From Beta vulgaris subsp. vulgaris (Eukaryota > Streptophyta > Magnoliopsida > Caryophyllales > Amaranthaceae), in the NCBI RefSeq assembly GCF_026745355.1, contig NC_079205.1:40077128-40141127 (forward strand): DNA of 64,000 nt. Direction: 5' to 3'. Position 1 is the first letter of the stretch, and each line of letters opens with the position of its first letter. Of the stretch, positions 11,113-22,250 are shown in pieces. A program made the translations under genes and the position numbers. A model generated the notes under the pieces. That model worked only from the letters and a program-made list of their open reading frames with translations. It searched no databases and was not told the origin of the DNA.

Positions 11113-11440
11113 TGCTTGGAAGCTGATTTTTATTTCAGAACCGTAGCTCACGCTCCATTACATCATTAATTCAATTTTACTCTCTTTCTCTCTCTTACTT
11201 TAACCCCTTTTTATTTGTTTATTTATCTTAACTCCTTTCTGTCTCCTACTTTACCCGCCCCACACCCCACACAAATAGATCCTCCTTAATATATGTAGGA
11301 AGAGTAACAAGGAAGATCTTTAGGAAACGGTGGAAGTATATATGGTTATATAATAAATATTTTCCATGCACCACACTACATAGAAGTGATAAAATACTAA
11401 ACCATATCATCAACATGAATGTTCTTTTTTACTAAATATA
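11113..11440. other. Gene-free stretch
   Basis: AT-rich sequence with a pyrimidine-rich section at 11160-11270. No gene or element termini recognised. Confidence 0.5.
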
Positions 11441-11685
11441 TGAAAAATGCAAAACCGCAATTTTTTTTGTCAAAAAGTTAATGCAGTTATTTATTGGAAC
11501 ATCTTATTTGTGTGTTTGAGATGCTGCTTATTTATTTAAAAAGAACTTGTTTGATTTTTAAAAACATAGCTGAAAAGGCAAAAATGCTACCGTCTTTTTT
11601 CCAAAAAGTGAAACTGGTTTTCATAACATCACCATATCTGTGTGTTTGAGAAACTAAGTATTTATTAAAAAAAACACTTTGTTTA

Positions 11686-13972
11686 TCTATATAATACTAT
11701 AAAGCAATAAGGATTTGCTTATGTGTCAAGAGCAAATTGAATTGCTGATGTGTCAATCCTTTGTAATATCTTTTACAATTTTTTGCCACGTGTATTTGTA
11801 TCTAAATATTTCTGTTATACATTATTTTTTTAGGCATATAATTGGAAAGTTATTTAAGAAAGTTTTCTGTTATGGAATGTAAATCAACTTAATTTTAGGA
11901 ATCGATTGCTATTAATTAGTAATTATTTATGCATTATAAAACTGCCAAAAAAATATATCTCCTAAATCCGATATTTTAGGCACTAATTATAATAATCATA
12001 TCCCTTAAATACGGTATTTTAGAAACTAAATAAAAATTCATATCCTTTAAATTCGGTATTTTAGTTACTAATCATATATTTTGGCACTAATTAAGAAATA
12101 AATTTATAGCAAGAAGCTGATATTCTAGGTACTACTTAAGGTATTACAACTACTTAATTGAATATGTTGTACTCTCCTCTTAAACCCAAAAGCAAAAGTC
12201 TTAACAGATTATAATATTAAACTTAAAGTTTACCAAGGGACGTATTAGTCATACAATAAGTTGTATTATAGGTTTTTTTTAAAAGTTCAAATTATAAGAT
12301 CATTGACCACATATTCATACCATCAAAATTATAAGTTCATTGCAAACTATAAAATCGCGGGCCATCATATTACAAAGACTACGTTGTATCCCATAAAACA
12401 ATGATAATTATAAGTGAATTATATTACAATGTGATTAGCAATACAAAACACGATCCACGATAAAATCAATAATAATTGATATTAGCACCTCATGTTTAAC
12501 ATGAAAAAAAATAAACATCTTATGTATTAACACTTAGCTTGCATAAAAGAATAAACATCTTATGTACTAACACTTAGCTTGCACAAAAGAATAAACATCT
12601 TATGTACTAATACTTGCACAAAGTCTAAAAATCTTATATACTAACACCTAATATTAAACTATCAAATAAAAAATGGATTAGCCAATATATAAATAGATAA
12701 GGAAAGATAACAAAGTCTCAACAAAAGTTAACTTTTACTTGGCTCATGAGGTTTGTAAAACTTAAAAGAAGGTATCCTAATTGTAACAACAAGCATGAGA
12801 TGTCTTAAAGTTTAGTATAATAACAATGGGACCCCTTTCATTGTACAAAATATCACATCGTAATATTTAAAATCCGCTAGAAATATGCTATCTTAACTGG
12901 TAAATGTATGGCATCTCTAGGTAAAGTTAAAGATTAAAATTACATATAGAACTTATGTGAAATTTATTGTCCATAATTAGAAGCTTTAAATTCTAAGAGA
13001 GGTGCATAAAATCTTACTTCTATCTAGAAGCCGAATATATAATCTTAACAAAATCAAAGTTTGCTAATAAAGTTCCAAACCGTAACAAACCCTTACTTAG
13101 AACTCTCAGTCCTCAATGCCATACAAATTCTGTCTTTTTCCATCTCAATTTGAACATCTAGAAAGTGATCATCATCTTCAAATAAAAAACTTATGTAGAT
13201 AACATCTGAATCTCAAACATCCAACATCAATGGATTAAAAACACAATCAAATTCATTTTTTCTCCATTTTCGAAAATATCAAGTGTGTTCGATGAGTCTG
13301 TGGTTGAACTTTTTGGATAACTTTTTTCGAATAAATCTGGTATTGAACGGGAACGTTTTTTCTTTAATAACATAAGATTTAATTGATCGAATGTAGCAAT
13401 TTTTTGAACAAATCTCCATTTTATTTAAATATGATATTAATTACCCAAATTCAGGAGAAAGGTTCAATTAAATATAACAATTCTAGCTATGTTTTAAATC
13501 TCCATTTTTGGTTTGTAATTTGCATGGGTTCAGTTTGCCATATCAAGAGCTACCAGTATTAGGGTTTGAAATTTTATTTTTGATAAAGATCACGAGATCT
13601 CAAGACAACAAAAGAATGGGGGTGAGAGGGACTGTGGAAAGTAGGGACGGTTGAAAGTGGGAAAAGAAGTGGTTACATGATCGAATCCCAATAATGGAGC
13701 GAATTGTGATTTTATTTGATTCTCAATGTGAAGCAATGGGTAGAGCAGAGACTTTTTTAGTCAACGTCGCACGATAATATTAATTACATCAGTCATTGAA
13801 CGCACGGGTTCTAAGTCAGTTTTAAAATATTCCTAATAAACGCTATGATTATAAAAAGTTTAAATCACCGATCTAATATTTATCCTATGATTTTGGGAGA
13901 AATTAAACATCATAAAATCAAAAAATTTATAAATAAAAAAATTCCGTGCATTTTGCACGGGTCAAAACCTAG
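11686..13972 (+). mobile_element. Non-autonomous Helitron
   Basis: The element starts TCTATATAATACTAT and ends ACCTAG. The 3' end is preceded by a hairpin, CCGTGCA-TTT-TGCACGG at 13944-13960, eight bases before the terminal CTAG. It sits between A (11685) and T (13973), the AT target of Helitrons, without target duplication. No RepHel protein is present. The interior is AT-rich and has a 40-bp triplicate near 12511-12620. No captured gene was recognised. Confidence 0.85.
12509..12625. repeat. 40-bp tandem repeat, three copies, inside the Helitron
   Basis: The phrase ATAAACATCTTATGTA recurs at 12511, 12551 and 12591. The third copy is shortened after the AATACTTGCAC segment. Confidence 0.85.
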
Positions 13973-14090
13973 TGTCTTTTATACATTGATTATCATAAGA
14001 ACCTCTCATTTGTGCGTTTCAGACACTTGCTATTTTGAAAACCCCTTGATTAATATTTGAGACACGAGTTATTTACAAATCACCCCCTTT

Positions 14091-14538
14091 TCTATGTTTT
14101 TACATGCTGAAATTACAATATTGTTCCTTATAATGAACAGGTTGTTCACTGCCGACTAATATTTTATCATTCCCCTATACTTAACATAAAAAAAATCGCC
14201 AAAGATCACACCAATTATACTTTAGTACTTCACCAGAACCCATTCACACTTGCTGTTCTCCAAATGTTCTCACAAATTAATTTGATTACACCCATGCTTC
14301 CTTCCTTCCTTCCTTTCTACAGTCCCATATATGATATACCCAATTACCCACTCCTCCCAAAAAAAGGTTCCCCACTCTCAAGTCTCAACTCTCAAGTGGC
14401 TCAATCTTGATTCAAAAGCTCCTTAGTCAAAAAAGCACTAACGAGAAGGACTAACTTTCCCCTCTATTCTTCCTTCCGTATTCTTGAGGCTTCTCTCTCA
14501 TTAATCATTCCTCATTCCAAATATCTCTCCTCTTCGAA
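14091..14538 (+). promoter_or_regulatory. Probable promoter and 5' leader of the expansin gene
   Basis: A TATA-like motif (CATATATGATATACC) lies at about 14326-14340, roughly 200 bp upstream of the ATG. The intervening leader is strongly pyrimidine-rich (CTTCC and CTCTC tracts), common in plant 5' untranslated regions. The transcription start cannot be fixed from sequence alone. Confidence 0.45.
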
Positions 14539-17500
14539 ATGCCATTACATCAATCCCACTCTCACTCCCTTCTCATTACAACAACATTCACACTCATTTT
14601 CTCTCTCCTCACTACCTCCGGCCACTACACCCCACCTCCCTCCTCCTCCGCCCTCCTCTCCGACTGGCACTCCGCCCGCGCCACTTACTACGCCGCCACC
14701 GACCCGCGGGACATCGTGGGTGGCGCCTGTGGCTTCGGCGACCTCGAGAAGGCCGGGTACGGTAAAGCCACTGTCGGGCTGAGCACTGCTTTATTCTCCA
14801 AAGGGCAGATCTGCGGCGCTTGTTTCGAGGTTCGCTGTGTTGAGGACTTGCGGAATTGTATTCCAGGCACCTCTATTCTTGTTACTGCTACCAATTTTTG
14901 TGCCCCTAATTACGGATTTACTGCCGATGGAGGTGGGAAGTGTAATCCTCCTAATAAGCATTTTGTTCTTCCTATTGAAGCTTTTGAGAAGATCGCGCTT
15001 TGGAAGGCTGGGAATATGCCTGTCCAATACCGAAGGTACAATGTTTTTTTTTTTTTTTGTTATTGCTTCTTATTCCGCTTTTAGCTTCTTAAATGCATGT
15101 ACTTCCTTTACTTTCTATTAGTTGCAACTCTAACATTGAGGGAAAATAGGGGGATTTTGGGAAGAGGGTAAGAAATGTAAGTGTTTTAGTGTGTTATGAC
15201 AGTTAGAAATTACGAGTTCCACATATATAACACACAATTTCATACTTCCTCCGTTTTTCTTCTAGATGTTATACTTTTCAAATCATGGACTCCTATGTAA
15301 TTTTTGGAGAGGAGAGAGATAGAGAGAATGAAAAACAAAAAGGTCACATGTGATAGCAGAGATAGAGAGAAGTTATTACCCAAAATAAAAGTGTAATATC
15401 TAATTTAAAACTTCCTAAAATAGAAAGTGTAACATCTAAAAAAACGGATGAAGTATAAAGATGTTGTCGTGCTTAACTCAGCATATGTTTGTGAAATATA
15501 CTTGGAGATATTTATGGTAAAATCCATGGTGAAAGTTGTGGGTTGGCAAGTGTGAAAGTCAAAGCATTGCACGTAATATAAACCGGAGGAAGTGTTGTTT
15601 TTGTCCCTTAGAGGAGGTAGTAAGTTTGAGGAGTGTTGAATCAGTGTTGTTGGTTTTCTTTTATGGTATTTGGGGGTTTTGGTGTTTGTTTGATGTAGTT
15701 TCGATTGATTTAGGTGTTGTTTAGAAACTTTGGAATAGGTGGAGAAAGGAGTTGTTAAAGAGATTATGAGATACTGTCGTTAATTGCATGTGGTCTTTTT
15801 GAATTGACCAAGAATTATGTTTAACTTATTACCATTGTTTAACATTCAAATTTATAGCTAGTTTAGTTGCCTCTCTTTTCACCCGGGTTAGAAGCTTCCT
15901 TATCTGACAGCCTTTTGTAATTTCCACAAATATAGTATAAAATGAAATATAAAAAGATAGGAAAGCTGAGAGTGATACTATAATAACATATGGAGTATCT
16001 AGTTCTTGATTTCGCAACGAATAAGGATTTAGGGTGCAATATAGTGGAACATGTGATTGATGGATATTTTAATTTTTTTTATCATCGAAAGAGTATTTTC
16101 CTATAGACTATGAAGACTCTTTTAGCTCTGTTGCAAATGGTTGCCGTATAGAGATTTAAGCTTTTGGGATTGCTAATGGTTGCTGCTTTTGAATTGTCAT
16201 TTGCAACAGACAATTTTGTATAAGACGTGAGGGTAACACATAAGTTTAGGTTCTTTAGTTGCTGTATGCTTGTAATTTTCATCTTTTGTTGCTAGTGGTA
16301 TACTGGTTTTCTGTTGTGATAAGTTAATAACAAAGGATTTTTTTCATGCTTGCAAGAGGATGTCATTGTCCTATCTCTTAGGAGGCATATGTAAATCGAG
16401 GTTTTTGAACGGTAAGGAGTAGGAACCTTTGGGTTGACGGAAAGGTTATGCACCTTCAATTGTAAATGACCTGTCTATCGTATATAGCTTCTACGGTTAG
16501 AAATTTGGGGTAAAATACTCCACATGAGGGATGAAATTTAATTTTAAAGCTACATGGGATTGCTTCAAAGACCTCAGATGAAGGTTTAACAATTGCTGAG
16601 TTGAGAAGAATCTTTCTTGCCTTTGAAAGCATGATGCAGAATCCACATCATGCACACACCTAATTTATGAAACGTGAAATTTCTATGGCATACGCTTAGT
16701 AAGTGAAAGAGTGCGGGGTGATAGCTTATTTGGTAGAGCCTCTCTCTCCCATTCGAGGGATCGAGTTTCACCTTAGCAAGTTGGCATCGCGTTTATCCCC
16801 CTCCAATCTTGTTCAGATTCCTCCTTCACAAAATTGAGAAATGCTTAGTATCTTTAATCTTCATGTTCCACATAAACTTGAAAAGGGATTATGAGCTATA
16901 TGATCTTTAAATTTTTTCCCTGATTGATTGTGAGGCATTCTCTCAGTTTCTTGTTTGTGGAGGACAATCCTGACTCCTGAGTGTGGTTTTGTGGTTTTGT
17001 TGAGTTTGCATCATGTGGTTGGAAAGTGCTTTGCACATCTTTCCTTATTTTGCATCACGTAGTTGGAAATTACCAACCGTAACTGCATTGTTTTTGTTGC
17101 TTGCATCAGATTAAGGCCTTGAAGCTGCCAGTGATATTCTTGGAAGTGTCATCTGGTAGCTTATCTAATATTCTTCCAAGTATACTGCTCACCCACTTCT
17201 TATGGGTTCTCTCCATGGTTTTACAGTGATGAGGATTTAAGTATTCACGAGGCCTAGTAAAATCTATAGAAGTGGAGATGAAAGAACACTATTGTGTTTT
17301 GAGATTAGTGAGTTGGGATGGTGAGTATTTTCACCAATACTTGATGGTTAATGTGCATACATTTTATGTAATTTTGATGACGCAATGAACTGAAAATTGA
17401 GATGGCTGGGACATGATTGTTTGAAACTTATAGCACTCTTTAAGCGGAGGAAGCCTTTGAATGATGAAAGATTTCTCTCTAGTAAAGTTGGGGAAGAGTA

Positions 17501-18582
17501 ATGGATTTGGTTGAAGAAAGCTGGACTCAGGGTAATTTTCTGGTGTTCCCTGTAGATGCTAAATTAAGATGTAGACCCTCTGTCTTAAATTATTAATAAT
17601 ATTGGATCAACTCCTCAAACTTAAGACTAATTAAGTGGACTAAAATAACCCTTAAGTTGGAAATTTATTTAGAGTAACAATATCTATGGTCAGTACTCAG
17701 TATCATCTGGGTCACATTGTTTCTGCTACAATGCCAAGATGCACCCTCCAAGTCCAAGTCCAAGTCCAAGTCCAAGTCCAAGTCACCTGCAAGCAAACCC
17801 AAAGGCCCAAGTTGTGCTAATTCAGGCTAACCGTGCACTATCTTTGTCCTTTTCATAGTAAGTTGAGCTCTAAAAAAATTGAGGGTGTTGATGAGCAGTG
17901 TTAATCCTTTACTCCTCTTCGAGAATGTCTTTAACAAATCCAATCTATTGAAAGATTGTTGTGGTTTTAGGTAGAACTATCATTTGCATTCAGGTAGAAA
18001 ACAATATTGTTCAAGATCGACGAAATAAATTACTATATTCCCTGTCACATGAAAACTATAGATGAAGAGCATCGTAATCAAATGCGTAAAAGTTCAAAAC
18101 CACTAGTCAGTAGATATAATTATGTTTTAACTTTTCATAGTAGAATCAAGTATATGACTACATTCTTGCATTTTTTTTTTGAATTTTTTTGAAAGAATAT
18201 AATGTGGATCTTCCTCCTTTCCGACTGTCTTTGAAGAATTCGCCTTTTCTTTTGTATCTTATTGGCTTTGAGCAGGATCAAATGCAGAAAGGAAGGAGGG
18301 ATTCGGTTTGCTATCGATGGTTCTGGAGTATTTGTGTCCGTGCTTGTCAGTAATGTTGCAGGTGTAGGCGATGTTGTTGCAGTAAAAGTTAAGGGGTCAC
18401 AAACTGGATGGCTTCCGATGTCAAGAAATTGGGGGCAGAATTGGATACTCAATGCTGACCTGAAAAATCAGCCTCTTTCATTTGAGGTCACTACTAGTGA
18501 TGGGGCAATTCTCACATCATATAATGTTGCTCCAAAGAATTGGACAATAGGCCAAACTTTTGAGGGCAAGCAATTCGATTAG
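14539..18582 (+). CDS. EXPA13: Alpha-expansin, EXPA13-like, two exons (14539-15035, 18276-18582)
   Basis: Exon 1 and exon 2 join across a consensus intron (GTACAA...GAGCAG), splitting an Arg codon, to give 267 residues, a normal alpha-expansin length. Residues 1-28 form a hydrophobic signal peptide. The DPBB domain starts at about SDWHSARATYYAA and has the conserved Cys clusters GACGFG, QICGACFEVRC, CIPGTS, NFCAPNYGF and GGGKC. The cellulose-binding-like C-terminal domain carries TGWLPMSRNWGQNW and ends NWTIGQTFEGKQF. Residues 141-143 read HFV instead of the common HFD, as I recall for the EXPA13 subgroup. Expansins are secreted and loosen plant cell walls without hydrolysis. No stop or frameshift is visible, so this is the best candidate for an active gene here. 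The symbol is assigned by recognition of the subgroup. Confidence 0.92.
15245..15453. mobile_element. Stowaway MITE
   Basis: The ends are CTTCCTCCGTTTTT and, on the minus strand, CTTCATCCGTTTTT, flanked by TA on both sides (15243-15244, 15454-15455). These are the end sequence and TA target of Tc1/mariner-derived Stowaway elements. Both arms extend inward as a longer inverted repeat around AGATGTTA-ACTTT. It is 209 bp and non-coding. Confidence 0.9.
16710..16850 (+). mobile_element. Degraded tRNA-derived SINE-like fragment
   Basis: An A-box-like segment (GTGATAGCTTATTTGG, 16718-16733) and a B-box-like segment (GGATCGAGTTTCA, 16758-16770) are spaced as in tRNA genes and plant SINEs. The sequence between does not fold as a full tRNA cloverleaf as far as I can judge. 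The 3' boundary is uncertain, and no clear target duplication was found. Confidence 0.45.
17746..17785. repeat. CCAAGT hexamer tandem repeat
   Basis: About six contiguous copies of CCAAGT within the expansin intron. Confidence 0.95.
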
Positions 18583-18840
18583 AGGCCCTGATCTGTGATA
18601 TTATACTAACTGAAGAAAATTCAGTTATGTGAGATTTTTTGGTACAACCTTCATTAGTTAGCTTAATTTAAGAAATGGGCCACAGGATTAGGGTAAAATT
18701 CTAGTTCTGTATCATTGTATTTGAATGTACACTATTCCCCACCTGTAATAGAATGCATGTCTAGAAGGCCATTGCCACCTTGTTTACTCATTTGTACCAA
18801 ATACAGGATTTTCAATAGAAGCTTGCAACCTGGAATTTTG
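18583..18840 (+). other. Expansin 3' untranslated region
   Basis: AT-rich sequence after the TAG stop. A near-upstream-element-like AATAGA occurs at about 18814. The polyadenylation site itself cannot be located. Confidence 0.4.
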
Positions 18841-20480
18841 TAGAGCTACACTTCCTCCATTAAAGTTGGGAGCCAGGTTGGAAGCAAGCTTCACGGCCTT
18901 GAATTGATCGGGTTTTCCTCTGTTCACAATTTGCCGTCTCTGTTTCTAGCTGTTGTAAACAACACCAAAAGAAACTTGTCAATGGTTCCACATATTTCAC
19001 TAATAAATTTAAATTTCTCCATGTAATTCTGATTTTTGATGATATCGTGTTTTGCCAAGTGATGAAATTAAGGGTAGCTTGGGGGGAACAATAGAATACT
19101 ATAGTAGTTTCCACTCATTGGGATGAACTTAAAATATTGGGTAGATAAGTAAGGGGTTCCTAATAAATTGGCGATGGGGATATAATATCACATGTCAATT
19201 AATTTGCCTCTATTTATGTTGTACTTGTAACCATAAGAAAGTCAATTGTTCAACATTCTTTCAGTGAAAGATAGTAATAAGGTATCACTAGACAAATTGT
19301 TCATTGTTAAGAATGAAGAGGAAGTAGACAGAAGAGGGAGAAATAGTGAAGATGAATTATAATCTCCATTTATAGATTACTTTCCACAATGTCGAGAAAT
19401 CACACAAATATTACTATTGAGTTTTACTATGCATGGATTGATAATTATATGTAATTTAGGGGTGAGCACAAAAATTTTGTACCCGGAAGCGGTTGGTACC
19501 CAGGATTTTGGAGCCGTTAGCATCTCAATTGAGTCCGAGTCTGTGTCCAATATTGCGTATCTGATCTTGACCCATTCCAATATCGGATTTGGATTTTTGG
19601 ACCTGGTACAGCGGTAACCACTAGGTACCTGTTGGAACTTGGATTGGAACCAGATATCCGATACTAGAATTGGGTATTTTTGATACCTCGGTCCAATATC
19701 AACCTAGTCCAAATTACATGTAAGTTGGCTCAGCTTAAAATCCACTCTTTATTTGATACCCAAGCCTAATTAGAAACTCATAGAAAGACCTAAAAGTAAA
19801 AGTTAAAGCCCTAATGGAAATCACTTATCAGTACTCGCCTACTCGGTAACACACTCAAGAGTAGAGCTGACAAAAATTAATTGAACCCACCACCCAACTC
19901 GAACCTAACCCAATAATAACGGGTTGATTGGGTCAAAATTTTGAACCTATTAAATTAAATAGGTCGAGCCAACCCAACACGTTTGATCAAATGGGTTTGG
20001 TCATGTTGAAATTTTCATCCTGAATACAAAACCTCTAAGATGGGCCAGGTTCGGTTAAGTTGACCCACTAACCCGTTTATCATCCAAAAAACCAGTTTTT
20101 CAAGTTAAATTAACAATAAATAGGATTGTATTGTATTTGAATTTGTCTTTTTGTTATGTGTACTCATTGCATTTCGAAATTCTTAAAATATAAGGTACTT
20201 AAGTATTATGTTGACCCAATTGGATTTGATGATGATAAACTAAAGTAATTAACTAATGTGGTTTTGAGTTTTATGTGTGCAAATTCATATATTAATAAAG
20301 ATGTCTAATAAAAGAAGTTCCTAATAATGGAAATTCAAGAAGAGTTGAAATTCCTAAGTTAGAATTCCAAGATAGAAGAGGAAAAGTTCCCGGAGAACTC
20401 CAGAAGAGAAGATGTCTTCTAGCATGAGTTTACTATTAGGCATGATGTAAAGGAACAAAAGTGTGATCGAATCTATGTAA
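18841..20480. other. Gene-free stretch with probable hAT-like remnants
   Basis: No gene recognised. Two segments look like degenerate non-autonomous hAT elements: 19457-19725 opens TAGGGGTGAGCACAAAA and holds GGTACC-rich sequence, and 19864-20110 opens TAGAGCTGACAAAAATT with paired GGGTT/AACCC words. Termini on the right are not clear in either case. The part from 20160 to 20485 is the left flank of the copia insertion. Confidence 0.4.
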
Positions 20481-20485
20481 GTGAA

Positions 20486-20624
20486 TATAAAGAAATGGAG
20501 CTTCAGAATTGAAAGAAGACTTTCATTGAATAGAAGAAGAAGAAGAGAGAGAGAATCCAGGAAACGAGAATTACAAACTAAGAAACTCAAATGTCTCTTG
20601 TTAACAGCTTGTATTTATACTTAC
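20486..20624 (-). repeat. Copia 3' LTR, outer (3'-terminal) part
   Basis: This segment matches 47375-47513, the equivalent end of the 5' LTR, nearly throughout. It breaks exactly at CTTAC (20620-20624), which recurs at 41047-41051 where the LTR resumes. The LTR was therefore split by a later insertion with a 5-bp target duplication. Confidence 0.9.
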
Positions 20625-20996
20625 TGTTTGGGCCCAATAATCCTCAGTGGGCCACTACATGCTCCAAAGCTCCCCGCCAGCGTGGCAGTCATCCAGTGGG
20701 ACCCACCCATCTTAAATCCTGTGCCAGCATGGCAGGGACATTCTTCACACATTTCAACACCTATAAATATGGAGCAGATCCCCATTTATTGAGGTAATAA
20801 CTTCTAGACAAACTACTTCACATATCCCAATTAATACACATCACCTGACTTGATCGTCGGAGGGGCGATCCCAGATCCACCCCCGGGGTAGTCTAACTCT
20901 CATCCTGTGCAGGTCTCCCAGCAATCTTCGAGCATCCGACCCTCATTAACCCTAATCTCGATCCATCCCGCATAATACAAGTTTTTACCCGAAACA
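20625..20996 (+). repeat. 5' LTR of the Tat element
   Basis: Begins TGTTTGGGCCC and ends GAAACA, with a TATA-like CCTATAAATATGG at about 20760-20772. It matches the 3' LTR base for base over 372 positions except about 13 substitutions. Confidence 0.95.
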
Positions 20997-20997
20997 G

Positions 20998-21020
20998 GTT
21001 GGGGTCGTTTGTGGGGACAT
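20998..21020 (+). promoter_or_regulatory. Primer-binding site of the Tat element
   Basis: The stretch starting one or two bases after the 5' LTR reads GTTGGGGTCGTTTGTGGGGA. It resembles the TTGGCGCCGTCTGTGGG type site seen after LTRs in Tat elements, with several differences. The cognate tRNA was not checked. Confidence 0.55.
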
Positions 21021-21033
21021 CGAACTAAAAGTC

Positions 21034-22007
21034 ATGCCCATCACTCGGAAAAATCGGAGACGGCAAAGGACTCCCGTCCCCTTTCATCACTCAAGGGTAC
21101 TATCCCATGAGGTGGCTGACGAGACAACAGAGAACCCCCGACAGGCTGCTATCCTCTCATCCCGCCACCAGCACGTCCTTGAAAGGCTACAAGTGCAATC
21201 AACCTCGGGGCACCTCAATCTAGGACAACCCTAACCCCAGCGAGCCCCCCTCGATATGAGCAGACCAGTACTAATCCGATCACTCAACAAGATCTTCAGC
21301 AGCTAGCCGACCGTCTCAGCGACAACTTTGAGCGCGGCCTCCGAGCCCTAATATTGAACTTCCAGGCAGGAGGAGAAGGGACCTCGAACAGACCCCCTCT
21401 GCCTCCCATGCATCGACTGGTTATTGATCACAATCAAGCAAGGAACCTCGATCAACCCCAGGTCATAGCCCTTGACCCGCCGAATTCACCGCGAGTATCT
21501 CGAAGGGCAGCTTAGGTCGCCCCCAGCAAGGGGGACGCGCGACATGTGATCAACGAGCGCCATCTGAGAAACGACAATCGTTACGCTCGCGAGGTCTTGA
21601 ACGAAAAACGAGCACAATCCAAGGCAAGGAATACACCCCCGGCCCTAACTGGGAACAGAGGGAACCTCGAGAAAGGGAACCTCGAGAGCAGAGGGAGCCT
21701 CAGGAGTAGAGGGAGCCTCAGGAGCAGAGGGAGCCTCGACATCATTGGGGTCATCGAGAACGAGCTTCTAGTAGCTTTGATTCCAGCCACGAGTCAGAGG
21801 CTCAGATGGGAAATCTAGGGTTCGTGACTCCCTTCGGGGAGAATATCATGAAAGCCCTCACCCCTCGAAAGGTCAAGGTTCCTCCCATCGACCACTATGA
21901 TGGAACTACATACCTCATCGACCATCTGGCAGCATTTAAGGCACAGATGAGTGTGCAGACTAGCAACGAGGCTGCATGGTGTAAGTTTTTCCCAACCACT
22001 TTGAAGG
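21034..22007 (+). pseudogene. Tat gag, N-terminal half, split by a hAT insertion
   Basis: The first ATG at 21034 opens a 66-residue Arg-rich frame that ends in a stop. Later frames carry DLQQLADRLSDNFERGLRAL near 21290-21350 and the 21806-22018 frame. The last has the conserved gag block KVKVPPIDHYDGTTYLIDHL and FFPTTLKGLT at the insertion point. An 18-bp GAGGGAGCCTCAGGAG repeat (about three copies, 21690-21740) lies between. The gag normally forms the particle shell. Gag resumes at 32543 after the hAT element. Confidence 0.8.
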
Positions 22008-22250
22008 GGTTGACCTAGACCTGATCAAACATGGTCGGGCCCGGCCCGTAAAATCACCGGGTTTGGGCAGGAAATTATGGCCCGAAACTGGGCTTCGGGC
22101 TTGGTTTTTTTGGCCCGTCTGAAATCGGGCCGGGTCTGGGCTGATTCATAGGCCCGCTTTTTGGCCTGGCCCGTGTCTAAAAGTCAGGTTATTGTTGCTG
22201 ACTTGCTGTTACCCGTTAGTCTTACTCTTTCATTAGGAAAAAAAAGGCGC

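Larger units (their letters stand above)
11450..14090. repeat. Three diverged tandem units of about 100-120 bp, split by a Helitron
   Basis: Related units occur at about 11465-11575, 11595-11685 and 13973-14085. Each contains a TGTGTTTGAGA-like core followed by an A-rich segment and a TTTGTTTA-like end. The Helitron at 11686-13972 lies between the second and third, so they form one array when it is ignored. Similarity is imperfect and judged by eye. Confidence 0.5.
15036..18275 (+). other. Large expansin intron holding transposon debris
   Basis: The intron is 3240 bp, long for an expansin gene. It starts GT and ends AG and contains a T-run just after the donor (15045-15058). It also holds a Stowaway MITE, a SINE-like fragment and a CCAAGT repeat. 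Apart from these, nothing coding is recognised; short reading frames inside show no family features. Confidence 0.85.

Noticed and set aside
16710..16785. Intact tRNA gene
   Set aside because: Only A-box-like and B-box-like segments are present. I could not pair a cloverleaf acceptor or anticodon stem, so it is listed as SINE-like instead.
18135..18452. Minus-strand open frame over the second expansin exon
   Set aside because: Shadow of the conserved expansin exon on the other strand.
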